Assembly (NCBI GenBank): GCA_025232375.1
Contig: CP060419.1
Coordinates: 433,001 to 497,000 of the forward strand
Reading direction: 5' to 3'
DNA: 64,000 bases
Source of the DNA: Pseudoxanthomonas sp. NC8
GTDB lineage: Bacteria > Pseudomonadota > Gammaproteobacteria > Xanthomonadales > Xanthomonadaceae
Part shown: positions 53,366 to 62,270 of the stretch, piece by piece
How the letters are laid out: each line of letters starts with the position of its first letter
Position numbering within the stretch: the stretch's first letter is position 1
Notes under the pieces: generated by a model
Told to the model about the DNA's origin: nothing
What the model saw: only the letters and a program-made list of their open reading frames with translations
The model's database searches: none
Position numbers and translations under genes: made by a program

Positions 53366-54824
53366 TCAACGCATCTGCAACTGCCCCCGCACGTTACCGC
53401 GAGTGACCAGCAGCACCAACTGCGGCGGCGGCGGCGCCAGGCCGGCGCGCAGTCCGGCCAGGTCGTCCACCTGCCCGGCACTGGTGGCGACGATCACGTC
53501 GCCGGGGCGCAGTCCGTTCTGCGCGGCGCGGCTGCCGGCCTGCACCTCCTCGACCAGTACGCCACGCAGGGGCGCGGCGTTGTGCTTCCGGGCAGCTCGG
53601 TAAGGCGCGCGCCGGTAAGGCGCGGATCGACCGCGCCACCGTCCACGTTGCGCGGCTGCTCGCGCAGGGTCGCATCCAGCTTCAGGGTGCGGCCGTCGCG
53701 CAGCACCTGCAGCGCCACCTTCGCGCCCGGCTGCTGCAGCCCCTCGAAGTTGTGCAGCGCCAGCGGATCGGCAATGCGCTGGCCGGCGGCGGCGGTGATC
53801 ACGTCGCCGGGCCTGATCCCGGCGGCGGCCGCGGCCGAGCCGGCGTACACCTGCGTCACCAGTGCGCCGCGCTGGTCCTCGGTAAAGCCAGGCTGCGCGC
53901 CAGGCGCGCGTCCAGCGCCTGCGTCTCCACGCCCGGGGTGCCGCGCCGGACCTCGCCGATGGTGACCAGCTGGTGGACCACGTCGCGGGGTAAGGTTGGA
54001 GGGAATGGTAAGGCCAGGCCGATGTTGCCGGCCATGCTGCCGCGCGGGTTGAGGCTGGCGGTGTTGATGCCGACCAGCTCGCCGCGCAGGTTGACCAGCG
54101 CGCCGCCGGAGTTGCCCGGGTTGATCGAGGCATCGGTCTGGATGAAGTTCTGGTAGCCCAGCCCGCGGATGCCGCTGCGGCCGACCGCCGAGACAATGCC
54201 CGAGGTCACCGTCTGGCTGAGCCCGAACGGGTTGCCGATCGCGACCACGTAGTCGCCGACCTGCAGCCGGCCGCTGTCGCCCAGCGGCAGGCCGCTGAGG
54301 TTCTCGGCCGGGATCCGGATCAGGGCCACGTCGGTGTCCTGGTCCGAGCCGAGGAACTCGGCCTTGAGCGTGCGCCCGTCGGCCAGGGTCACCGAGACGT
54401 CGTCGGCGCCCTCGACCACGTGGTGGTTGGTCAGCACGTAGCCGCGCTGGGCGTCGATGATCACGCCCGAGCCCAGCGACTCGTTGATCCGCTCCTGCGG
54501 CACCTGCGGGAACAGGCGGCGGAAGAACGGGTCGTCGAAGAACGGGTTGCGCACCGCCACCCGCTGCTTGGTGTGGACGCTTACCACCGCCGGCATCACC
54601 CGCTGCAGCATCGGCGCCAGCGAGGGCATGGGCTGGCCGTCCACCGCCGCCGGCAGGGTGGCCGGGGCAGCCACCGGCTCGGCCAGCGGCGCAGGCGCCG
54701 GGACGGCCGGCGCCACGGGCGCGGCCTCGGCGCGGTTGTCGAGAAGTTCGTTCAGAGCGGTCGCGGCGAAACCGCCGAATGCGGCGGCGGCGGTCAGGGC
54801 GATCAGCAGGGCGGTGCGGCGCAT
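53366..54824 (-). CDS. Do-family periplasmic serine endoprotease (DegP/DegQ-like)
   Basis: This ~480-residue trypsin-like protease has a signal/anchor (LLIALTAAAAFGGFAATAL). The catalytic triad lies in GYVLTNHHVVEGADDV (His), SDQDTDVALIRIPAENLSG (Asp) and TDASINPGNSGGALVNLRGE (Ser). PDZ1 has YAGSAAAAAGIRPGDVITAA and PDZ2 has VLVEEVQAGSRAAQNGLRPG. The frame jumps near 53995-54010, 53885 and 53580. In PDZ regions two CTTACC pairs give LT where relatives often have LA. It degrades or refolds damaged envelope proteins; the gene is transcribed alone, divergent from nrdJ. Confidence 0.93.
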
Positions 54825-55334
54825 CGGAACCGGTTCCTCACGGCGGGGGTGGATTACGGACCGCCCGCGGGCGCGGGAAGTGCCGGCGGGCGGTCGATCA
54901 TGAACCTGAACGAGTCTGCTGCGCCCGGATTTAACGGTCGGTGAAGTAGCTTCGCAGGCGGTCGTCAGCGTCCCGCGAACCGCCTCTTCCAACCCCGGCG
55001 AAGACGCTGTTCGCGGCAATACGCAAGTGGTTGACAGTGCCCCGGACGGGGGTAGCTTGACGGCCTGTTGCGCCACTACATGTTGCGGTGCGACGGAATC
55101 CAGGCCCAAGTGATGGTGTTTTCACAAAACATGCGTCATGGGGCCAAATCGCCGGGGGTGGCGAGCGGATGCGGCAGGAAAACACAGTCGGCGGAAGCCT
55201 TCCGGGCTTCAAACCACGACCCGTCTGACCCGGCGAGCGGCGCGTCTTCACGCGACCGCCGGCCTCGCCGTCGCCGTCCGTTCCCCCTGGTCCCATGGAA
55301 GCAGATCCAGGTGCGGTAAGGAGATATCCACAGC
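54825..55334. other. Divergent promoter region between the Do protease and nrdJ
   Basis: This is 510 bp without a convincing gene. It holds a candidate sigma70 element (TTGACA 55031-55036, weak TAGCTT 55053-55058) and a 6-3-6 palindrome TGTTTTCACAAAACA at 55117-55131. A strong AAGGAG (55318-55323) serves nrdJ. I do not see a cobalamin-riboswitch B12 box. Confidence 0.5.
55117..55131. promoter_or_regulatory. Palindrome upstream of nrdJ, candidate operator
   Basis: TGTTTT-CAC-AAAACA is a perfect 6-bp dyad with a 3-bp spacer, about 200 bp upstream of the nrdJ start and ~60 bp downstream of the candidate promoter. It is AT-rich against its GC-rich setting. It does not match the NrdR box I know (ACACWATATMTWG-like). 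Confidence 0.35.
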
Positions 55335-57486
55335 ATGAGCACGGTGCGCCTCGAAGTGGTGGGACAACACCAAGACGAGCAGCGACATCCCGCTGCAGCC
55401 CGCCTCCCAGGACATCTGGGACAAGAAGTACCGCCTGAAGACCAAGCAGGGCGCGCCGCTGGACGCGGATATCGACGGCACCTACCAGCGCGTGGCCCGG
55501 GCCCTGGCCGATGCCGAGGGCAGCGAGGAGAAGCGCGCCTACTGGTACGAGCGCTTCGTCTGGGCGCTGCGCCGCGGCGCGATCCCGGCCGGCCGCATCA
55601 CCTCCAATGCCGGCGCCTGGAACACAAGCCGGCGACCAGCACGATCAACTGCACCGTCTCGGGCACGGTCACCGACTCGATGGACGGCATCCTGGAGAAG
55701 GTCCACGAGGCCGGCCTGACCCTGAAGGCCGGCTGCGGCATCGGCTACGAGTTCAGCACCCTGCGCCCGCGCGGTGCGTTCGTCGCCGGCGCCGGCGCCT
55801 ACACCTCCGGCCCGATGTCCTTCATGGATATCTTCGACAAGATGTGTTTCACCGTGTCCTCGGCCGGTGGTCGCCGCGGCGCGCAGATGGGCACGTTCGA
55901 CGTCAGCCATCCGGACGTGAAGGATTTCATCCGCGCCAAGCGCGAGGACGGCCGCCTGCGCCAGTTCAACCTGTCGCTGCTGATCACCGACGGCTTCATG
56001 AAGGCCGTGGCCGACGACGCCGACTGGCCGCTGGTGTTCCCGGTCAACCGCAAGGAAGAGGGCGACCTGACCTGGGTGACGCCGACAAGGTGGTCTGGCG
56101 CGACTGGCCGACCCACGAGAACTACATCAGCCGCGACGACGGCCTTGGTGGCCTGCAAGGTGTACGGGCACATCCGCGCCCGCCACCTGTGGGACATGAT
56201 CATGGTCTCCACCTACGACTACGCCGAGCCGGGCTTCATCCTGATCGACAAGGTCAACGAGATGAACAACAACTGGTGGTGCGAGAACATCCGCGCCACC
56301 AACCCGTGCGGCGAGCAGCCGCTGCCGCCGTACGGCGCCTGCCTGCTCGGCTCGGTCAACCTGACCACCTTCGTCCGTGACCCGTTCACCGACAAGGCCA
56401 GCTTCGACTGGGAGGAATACAAGGAAGTCGTGCGCGTGTTCACCCGCATGCTCGACAACGTGGTCGAAGTGAACGGCCTGCCGTTGCAGCAGCAGCGCGA
56501 CGAGATCATGCGCAAGCGCCGCCACGGCATGGGCTTCCTCGGCCTGGGCAGCACCCTGACCATGCTGAAGATGAAGTACGGCTCGCCCGAGAGCCTGGTC
56601 TTCACCGAGCAGGTTTCCCGCGACATGGCCGTGGCCGGCTGGGAAGTGGGCCTGTCGCTGGCCCTCGAGAAGGGCCCGGCGCCGATCATGGAGGAGCGCT
56701 TCGAGGTCACAGCGCAGATGCTGCGCCAGCGCCCGGAAATGGCGAAGGACGGCTGGCGCGTGGGCCAGGAGATCGAGGGCAAGGTGCTGCACGCGCGCTA
56801 CAGCCGCTACATGCAGCGGGTCGCCTCGGTGGCGCCGGAGCTGGTGGATGAACTGGCCGAGGTCGGTTCGCGCTTCACCCACCACAGCTCGATCGCCCCG
56901 ACCGGCACCATCTCGCTGTCGCTGGCCAACAACGCCTCCAACGGCATCGAGCCGTCGTTCGCGCACCACTACAGCCGCAATGTGATCCGCGAAGGCAAGA
57001 AGTCCAAGGAGAAGGTGGACGTCTACAGCTACGAGCTGCTGGCCTACCGCCACCTGGTGAACGCCAAGGCGATGCCGTACGCCGACAGCGCCGACGCGCA
57101 GCTGCCGGACTACTTCATCTCCGCCGACGACATCCATCCCAAGGAACACGTCGACGTGCAGGCCGCCGCGCAGAAGTGGGTGGACAGCTCCATCTCCAAG
57201 ACCGCGAACGTCCCCACGGACTATCCGTACGAGGACTTCAAGGACATCTACCGCTACGCCTACGAGCAGGGCCTGAAGGGCTGCACCACGTTCCGCTTCA
57301 ACCCGGCCGCCTTGGGGTGTGCTGGTCAAGGAGAAGGACCTGGAGAACACCACCTACCGCTTCGAGCTGGAAGACGGCTCGATCCTGGAGGTCAAGGGCA
57401 ACGAAGAGATCGAGTACGACGGCGAGACCCATAGCGCCGCCAATCTCTTCGACGCGCTCAAAGAGGGCTACTACGGCAAGTTCTGA
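55335..57486 (+). CDS. nrdJ: Adenosylcobalamin-dependent (class II) ribonucleotide reductase, catalytic part (NrdJ/NrdJa)
   Basis: This ~715-residue class II RNR reduces ribonucleotides to deoxyribonucleotides using B12. The active-site Cys is in STINCTVSGTV, with LKAGCGIGYEFSTLRP. The radical/substrate segment ATNPCGEQPLPPYGACLLGS carries N-P-C-G-E, and HHSSIAPTGTISL supplies the phosphate-binding P-T-G-T. The end is EGYYGKF. ATG 55335 follows AAGGAG. The frame jumps near 55368, 55627, 56085, 56144 (GGCCTTGGTGG for GGCCTGGTGG) and 57313. The zinc-finger C-terminus of long NrdJ proteins is missing here and is supplied by the separate nrdJb gene downstream. Confidence 0.93.
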
Positions 57487-57621
57487 TACTTGCCCCAGGC
57501 AGGCCGCGGCGCGCGCTGTTCCGGGCGCCCGCCGTGGTCGCACCACCCGCGGTACGGCGCCCGGAATGCTGCTGAAGTTGTCCCGATTACCACACAGAGA
57601 GCGCCCCTGGGAGGGCTCCCC

Positions 57622-58217
57622 ATGAGCAATGGCAATGGTGTGACGGCGACCCTTTCCGAGGCCGCCGATACCGTGAAAGAAAAAGCGGTCGAGGTTGGTA
57701 AGGCGATCAGCACCAGCGCCGGCGAGGCGGTGGCCAGCGCCGGCAACGCGGTGAAGAAGGTACGCAAGGCCGCCAGCAAGCGCGTGGCCAAGGCGAGCAA
57801 GGCGGTCAAGAAGGAAACGGCCAAGGTCAAGAAGGCCGTGACCAAGACCGTGGCCAAGGCGAAGAAGAAGCTGACCGCGGCCAAGGACAAGGCCACCGCC
57901 GAAGCCGATGCCCTGCGCAAGAAGCTGGGCAAGAAGAAGCCGGCGAAGAAGGCTGCTGCCAAGAAGGCCGCGAAGAAGGCGGCCCCGAAGAAGGCCGCTG
58001 CAAAGAAGGTCGCTGCGAAGAAGGCCCCGGCAAAGAAGGCCGCCGCAAAGAAGGCAGTTAAGAAGGCCGCGGCAAAGAAGGCCGTCATGGGACCCCGCAA
58101 AAGGGGGCCAAGGCCCCGGCGAAGAAGGCCGTGAAGAAAGCCGCGCCCAAGAAGGCTGCCACCAAGCGCGCGCCGGCCAAGAAAGCGCCCGCCAAGAAAG
58201 CCGCCAAGAAGAAGTAA
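57622..58217 (+). CDS. Histone H1-like lysine/alanine-rich protein (AlgP-like)
   Basis: This ~197-residue protein has an N-terminal acidic/amphipathic part (TATLSEAADTVKEKAVEVG, AGEAVASAGNAVKKV). A long basic tail then consists of AAKKA, AKKAP and PAKK repeats from residue ~100 to the end (KKPAKKAAAKKAAKKA and so on). Such H1-like proteins bind DNA and compact or regulate it; AlgP is the Pseudomonas example. Homopurine repeats make indels likely: the frame jumps near 58095 before KAPAKKAVKKA, and the true end is TAA 58215-58217. The gene lies between nrdJ and nrdJb on the same strand. Confidence 0.85.
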
Positions 58218-58236
58218 GCACCACCCAACGCAACAC

Positions 58237-58261
58237 GTCCCTCCCCATGGCGGGGAGGGAC
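58237..58261 (+). promoter_or_regulatory. Strong hairpin between the histone-like gene and nrdJb
   Basis: GTCCCTCCCC and GGGGAGGGAC form a perfect 10-bp stem around ATGGC. It starts 20 bp after the histone-like stop, with no T-run behind it. It may be an mRNA-stabilising or attenuating element between cotranscribed genes, or a rho-dependent pause site. Confidence 0.45.
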
Positions 58262-58323
58262 GGCGGCGGCGTCCCTGACGCCTGCACGCAACGCTCCCAC
58301 GCAATACACACAGGACACGCAAG

Positions 58324-59105
58324 ATGGCCGTCAAGATCGACAAGAAAATCAAGGGTTACGCCGTGGTCACCGCCGAGGAGAAGGCGCGCGAAGCAGCGCC
58401 GCCGGTGGTCGCTGTAACGGTCGATCGCGCCGCCGCCCAGGCCGAGGCGCCCAAGGACAACATCATCCAGATGCACGAGCGCATCGAGCGCCCGGAAGTC
58501 CTGATCGGCAGCACCTACAAGATCAAGTCGCCGATGGTCGAGCACGCCATGTACGTGACCATCAACGACATCGTCCTCAACGCCGGCACCGAGCACGAGC
58601 TGCGCCGCCCGTTCGAGGTGTTCATCAACTCAAGTCGATGGACCACTTCCAGTGGATCGTCGGCCTGACCCGGATCATGTCGGCCGTGTTCCGCAAGGGC
58701 GGCGACGTGACCTTCCTTGGTGGAAGAGATGAAGGCCGTGTTCGACCCGCGCGGCGGCTACTTCAAGTCCGGCGGCGTCTACATGCCCTCGCTGGTGGCC
58801 GAGATCGGCGCGGTGGTCGAGGAGCACATGAAGTCGATCGGCCTGATCCACGACCCGGAGATGAGCGCCCACACCAAGGCCCTGATCGCCGAGAAGCGCA
58901 AGCAGTTCGAAGACCGCTCAAAAAAACAGTGACCTGACCGCAGCGCCCGTCGCCGTCGGCACCAGGGGAAGACATCGCCGTCACCGGCGACGGCACCAGC
59001 TTCCCGCCCAGCGCCACCATGTGCCACAAGTGCAGCACCAAGGCGCTGGTGATCATGGATGGGTGCGCGACTTGCTTGAATTGCGGGTATAGCAAGTGCG
59101 GGTGA
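58324..59105 (+). CDS. nrdJb: NrdJb: TSCPD/zinc-finger part of class II ribonucleotide reductase
   Basis: This ~258-residue protein corresponds to the C-terminal part of NrdJ. It has AVKIDKKIKGYAVVTAEEKA and the TSCPD domain (STYKIKSPMVEHAMYVTIND; HFQWIVGLTRIMSAVFRKGG; FLVEEMKAVFDPRGGYFKSG). The final Cys-rich tail MCHKCSTKALVIMDG then CATCLNCGYSKCG gives the redox/zinc end. The frame jumps near 58632, 58719 (TTCCTTGGTGG for TTCCTGGTGG) and at the A-run 58921-58927; without the last correction the protein would stop at 58932. P. aeruginosa has the same NrdJa/NrdJb split (family knowledge). Confidence 0.85.
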
Positions 59106-59132
59106 GACTTCACGGCTAAGTATGAAGAAATT

Positions 59133-59158
59133 GGGTCAGGTTCTGGTGAGCCTGACCC
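59133..59158 (+). terminator. Hairpin with T-rich tail after nrdJb; also an element of the GGGGTCAGGTT repeat family
   Basis: GGGTCAGG, a 10-base loop and CCTGACCC form a perfect 8-bp stem, followed directly by TTTTCTTTTC. This fits an intrinsic terminator for nrdJb. The arms also match the GGGTCAGGTT...CCTGACCC arms of the palindromes further along the island, so it may be a member of that repeat family. It sits just upstream of the nuclease gene's ribosome site. Confidence 0.55.
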
Positions 59159-59179
59159 TTTTCTTTTCTGGGAGGTTCA

Positions 59180-60295
59180 ATGTCTAGAGTCGTAGCCGCT
59201 CTCGATAAAATTCCAGGCGCATTGGAAAAAACTGGCTTCATTCTTGAGCACGAGATCGCGGAGGCCTTCAAGAAGAGGGGCTGGTCAACAATCAACGGAC
59301 GCTACTACGCGGATGACGTCGATGGACGGGCGAGGGAGTTGGATCTCGTTGCCTACAGGACTGATAAATCAGCAGACATTGAAGTTGTCACTGGGGTACT
59401 GGTTAGCTGCAAGAAAGACGCCGAACACACGTGGGCTTTCCTAAGCAAAGAAAAGCCTCGGAGCGACCCAAATTTTGACTGGGATCCGGTCCATTATTGG
59501 ACGGATGTCGAGCCCTTGAAAACATATCTTGCGAATGAGAACTGGAAGTCCGACTACGTCACGGCCGGTGGTTCTACATACGATGAGGATATTCGAGCGG
59601 CGCGCGACATATTTGCATTTCAGCTCATATCTTCACAAACAGTTTCGCCCAAGAACGATAAGCCAATATTTGACTCGATATCGTCGCTTCTGAAGGCATT
59701 GGACCATGAGATGGAAGTTCTTCCATCTAGGGCAAAGAAGCGGAAGAGGGTTTACTTTTTCTCCCTGTTGTCTGTTGTGGACGCCCCCTTAGTGGATGTC
59801 GACTACTCCAAGGGTGCCGCCATAGCTCGCGAGGTCAAGAAGCTCACTCACTTTGCGCGATATATGGTTAAGAAACGTGATCTGTCTGCTCTCATACACT
59901 TCGTACGAAGTGATGCAACGGATGATTTCATTCGGTCGATGTCCGACTTGGCTCAAGTAAATTTGCAGTTCATGGAGGCGCGGGTGGATGCCTCATATCG
60001 TGCTATCAGGACAAATCCGGCAGTTCGCGGATACTTTGCCGAAAGGTTGAAGCATCGCCTGGTCTGGCGCATGAATAGCGCTTTGCGAACGACGCCAGCA
60101 ACTAAGGTTGAAGAACTAACTCTGTCTTATAGGGTGGAGGACGATCTGCTGGTCGTCGGCGTCGACGTCTTTGACGACGATCAGTTGAAGCGGATGAACT
60201 CTGATGCCGAGTTGGTTGACTACACCGAGAAGGCTTTGTTCGAGATCGCACGTTACAAGGGTAAATTTGTCTTTGAGCTAGATGTGCCATTCTGA
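59180..60295 (+). CDS. Predicted PD-(D/E)XK nuclease-like protein (accessory island)
   Basis: This intact 371-residue protein starts at ATG 59180 behind GGGAGG. Residues ~15-85 look like a restriction-endonuclease-fold core: EHEIAEAFKKRGWSTINGRY gives the helix-1 Glu, ARELDLVAYRTD the Asp, and VTGVLVSCKKDAEHTWAFL the E/S-x-K-type Cys-Lys-Lys strand. The rest is a helical/beta region with no recognised domain (YFFSLLSVVDAPLVDVDY; RTNPAVRGYFAERLKHRLVW). GC and codon use are markedly lower and more mixed than in the neighbours (ATA, TTT, AGG codons common). Activity and partners are not known; a defence role is inference. Confidence 0.6.
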   Translation: MSRVVAALDKIPGALEKTGFILEHEIAEAFKKRGWSTINGRYYADDVDGRARELDLVAYRTDKSADIEVVTGVLVSCKKDAEHTWAFLSKEKPRSDPNFDWDPVHYWTDVEPLKTYLANENWKSDYVTAGGSTYDEDIRAARDIFAFQLISSQTVSPKNDKPIFDSISSLLKALDHEMEVLPSRAKKRKRVYFFSLLSVVDAPLVDVDYSKGAAIAREVKKLTHFARYMVKKRDLSALIHFVRSDATDDFIRSMSDLAQVNLQFMEARVDASYRAIRTNPAVRGYFAERLKHRLVWRMNSALRTTPATKVEELTLSYRVEDDLLVVGVDVFDDDQLKRMNSDAELVDYTEKALFEIARYKGKFVFELDVPF

Positions 60296-60302
60296 GGATA
60301 GC

Positions 60303-60360
60303 GGGGTCAGGTTAACTTCCCAGAGAATGGCGGGGGCATAAGAAAACTCAACCTGACCCC
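60303..60360. repeat. 58-bp palindromic element, copy 1 (GGGGTCAGGTT arms)
   Basis: Perfect 11-bp terminal inverted repeats GGGGTCAGGTT and AACCTGACCCC bound an internal segment that includes AGAGAATGGCGGGGGCATAA. It begins 7 bp after the nuclease stop. A near-identical copy lies at 61452-61515 on the other side of the next gene. The palindrome could form a long hairpin. Confidence 0.8.
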
Positions 60361-60409
60361 ATTCTTGCTCGCTGAGTGGCTTCCGGGAACTGCGAAGAGG
60401 GGCTGTTTC

Positions 60410-61417
60410 ATGGATGTCGATGTTCCCGGCCTCGAGCTTGGTACAGCACAGGCCAAGGAGGAGATCCACTTCTCTGGTGGCCTTCGAGGCGCGCGCACCG
60501 ATCAAGGCTGGGTGCTCTTCCCTGTCTCTGACGATCCCGAAGCGGATGCAGTTGTTTTCAAGAGCTCAGACGCGCACTTTGCTTTTGCAACGAAGGAATG
60601 CGGGGCCCGTTACTTGGGCGCATGCATCACCTACAGATCAGGGCCGAATTCTCCTCCAATGGACGCTTGGGAGTTCGGCGCAAGAGACCCCGCGAACGGA
60701 TTAGGTGCAGCGGACTCTTGGAGCGCGATTTGTCGCCAGGCCCACCGAGCCGGGGACATGCGTTACGCCGAGAAGGCCTCGTTCGTTGCCGCAAACCTGC
60801 GGGGCGCAGGCCTAAAACTCCGGGATGTTTCCAATGGATATCACGAGCAATTGCGTTGGGCCTTAGCTGACAAGACCCCGCCCGGGCGATGGTTCTCGAA
60901 CGCAGCGCTTCAAAGCGTCTACGCGAATTTTCACGCCCTTGCCTCGGAGCTCTTCTCAGCCCGCGACCACCTGGCCGCTGTCGTTGGTATGCATGTTGGA
61001 GCACCCGAGCGCATCAATGGGCTTTCCCGCCTCGAAGACTGGATATCTGCTGAGACTCGGCAAAATAGTGCTCAAGAGCCCATGGTTAGGCTCATCTTGG
61101 ACGCACTAGGTAGCGAGACGGCGCCTGGATGGCTCCGAAGGCTGGGCGATGTTCGCAATGAGATGCTGCATCGAGTACCAATGAGCGCCAATAGATCGGT
61201 GGCGAGTCTGGTTCTTGAGGCGAGACTTACGACGATGGGTGACGTCACCACTATCCGAATGGGAAAGCCACCGGGAGATTCCACTTCTTCTTTTGGGCAT
61301 ATGCAGGATCCTCTCATCGAATTTGGCTGGCTTAGCGGCAGCCTGGAGCTGCTCTGCAGGTCGATGTGGAAGTTCGCTAAGTATTCTCCCGAACTGCCGA
61401 TCCTTACGGTTCGCTAG
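60410..61417 (+). CDS. Hypothetical protein with HEPN-like RNxxxH motif (accessory island)
   Basis: This intact 335-residue protein starts at ATG 60410 behind GAAGAGGGG (60394-60402); a TTG at 60365 inside the spacer is less likely. The N-terminal ~120 residues are beta-rich (GWVLFPVSDDPEADAVVFKS; RYLGACITYRSG). The C-terminal ~170 are helical, with YANFHALASELFSARDHLAA and, late, RRLGDVRNEMLHRVPM. R-N-E-M-L-H fits the Rx4-6H motif of HEPN ribonuclease-type domains. It lies between two copies of the same palindromic element. Toxin, antiviral or regulatory RNase roles are only inferences. Confidence 0.55.
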   Translation: MDVDVPGLELGTAQAKEEIHFSGGLRGARTDQGWVLFPVSDDPEADAVVFKSSDAHFAFATKECGARYLGACITYRSGPNSPPMDAWEFGARDPANGLGAADSWSAICRQAHRAGDMRYAEKASFVAANLRGAGLKLRDVSNGYHEQLRWALADKTPPGRWFSNAALQSVYANFHALASELFSARDHLAAVVGMHVGAPERINGLSRLEDWISAETRQNSAQEPMVRLILDALGSETAPGWLRRLGDVRNEMLHRVPMSANRSVASLVLEARLTTMGDVTTIRMGKPPGDSTSSFGHMQDPLIEFGWLSGSLELLCRSMWKFAKYSPELPILTVR

Positions 61418-61451
61418 CTGACGCGCAGCGGAGGCTAGGGTCAGAGTGGAT

Positions 61452-61515
61452 AACGGGGTCAGTTTCACTTCCAAGAGAATGGCGGGGGCATAAGAAAGCT
61501 CAACCCGACCCCGTT
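61452..61515. repeat. 64-bp palindromic element, copy 2
   Basis: The arms AACGGGGTCAGTTT and AACCCGACCCCGTT pair at 12 of 14 positions. The interior shares AGAGAATGGCGGGGGCATAA with copy 1. It begins 35 bp after the HEPN-like gene's stop. The two copies are in the same orientation and flank that gene. Confidence 0.8.
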
Positions 61516-61671
61516 CTGTTACCGTCCTGCTACGGGGCGAATTGATCTCCGCCTGCATTGCCAGAACCGTTACCTCCGCCGCGGCGCGACCGTCGGTGCC
61601 CGCACCGCTGCAAATGCCCCCGTGGAGCCGTGCATGGCCCAGTCGCCCGCAGCCCGAACCGCCGGTTCGGT

Positions 61672-61690
61672 AACGGGGTCAGGTTCATTT
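61672..61690 (+). repeat. Half copy of the repeat family
   Basis: AACGGGGTCAGGTTCATTT is one arm and the inner edge of the palindrome family, without a matching right arm nearby. It lies 37 bp upstream of the SH3-like protein gene. Confidence 0.7.
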
Positions 61691-61727
61691 CTTTTTCGCG
61701 GCTCGGCTTAGTCCAGGTGCCAGCTCC

Positions 61728-62102
61728 ATGTTGAAGATCGCCACGCTCGCAGCAGTTCTTGTCGCCGCTGCCACTGCTTCATCGCGACCGGTTCCCGTCA
61801 TGGTTGGCGGCGAGCCAGAACTCGACGCCTGCACCTCGCTGGCGACGATCACAGGCAAGGATCCAACGGCGCTACGCTCCGGTCCGAGCGGCGCTTCTCA
61901 AGAAATAATGAAGGTGCCTGTGGGCGGGTTCGTCTACCTGTGCAGCGTGTCACCGGATGGCCGGTGGTCGGGTGTGGTTCTATCCTGGGACGACGATCTT
62001 GATTGTGGCGTGTCGTCCCCTGTGCCGGTTGCGCGCCCATATTCCGGTCCTTGCATCCATGGCTGGGTCCTTTCAAGCGCACTCGAGCCATTCGCTGGCT
62101 AG
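61728..62102 (+). CDS. Secreted SH3-like small protein of the integron-cassette type
   Basis: This intact 124-residue protein has a signal peptide (LKIATLAAVLVAAATASS). A mature domain follows with GGEPELDACTSLATITG, the bacterial-SH3-like region ALRSGPSGASQEIMKVPVGG, then FVYLCSVSPDGRWSGVVLS. The closing part is GVSSPVPVARPYSGPCIHGW. Its three or four Cys suggest disulfides. I recall very similar secreted proteins among gene cassettes of xanthomonad integrons; that is memory, not a search. No integrase or attC site was seen here. Confidence 0.6.
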   Translation: MLKIATLAAVLVAAATASSRPVPVMVGGEPELDACTSLATITGKDPTALRSGPSGASQEIMKVPVGGFVYLCSVSPDGRWSGVVLSWDDDLDCGVSSPVPVARPYSGPCIHGWVLSSALEPFAG

Positions 62103-62110
62103 GGCCCGAG

Positions 62111-62156
62111 AACGGGGTCAGGTTCACTTGAGCCGAGAACGAGGTCGGGTTTACTT
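62111..62156 (+). repeat. Two direct half copies of the repeat family
   Basis: AACGGGGTCAGGTTCACTT at 62111-62129 is followed by the diverged AACGAGGTCGGGTTTACTT at 62138-62156, in the same direction. They start 8 bp after the SH3-like gene's stop. Confidence 0.7.
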
Positions 62157-62270
62157 CGCAGGGGGAGTCGGCGATACAGGAGAAGGGGCCCAGAAGATCA
62201 GGCGCCCGTTGCGCGGTATCGTTGGCTTGGATCCCGGTTCTCGGCACTGCCCACTATTTGCGAGGTCTTC

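Larger units (their letters stand above)
61418..61727. other. Intergenic stretch with palindromic repeat copies
   Basis: These 310 bp carry the full palindrome copy 2 (61452-61515) and a half copy (61672-61690). In between is GC-rich sequence with no convincing gene (short frames only). Confidence 0.5.

Noticed and set aside
54825-55334. Cobalamin riboswitch before the B12-dependent reductase
   Set aside because: There is a GCCACTA string near 55072 but no convincing B12 box or surrounding helices. B12-dependent enzymes often lack the riboswitch.
57900-58210. CRISPR or satellite repeat
   Set aside because: The AAGAAGGCC repetition is the coding sequence of a lysine/alanine-rich tail in frame, without spacers.
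58919-58932. Natural early stop of NrdJb after the A-run
   Set aside because: The sequence beyond codes for the expected Cys-rich NrdJ tail to 59105, so a homopolymer miscount in the A-run is more likely.
61418-62270. Integron attC sites between island genes
   Set aside because: No GTTRRRY/RYYYAAC core pair of attC type and no integrase were seen. The repeats have a different, GGGGTCAGG-based structure.
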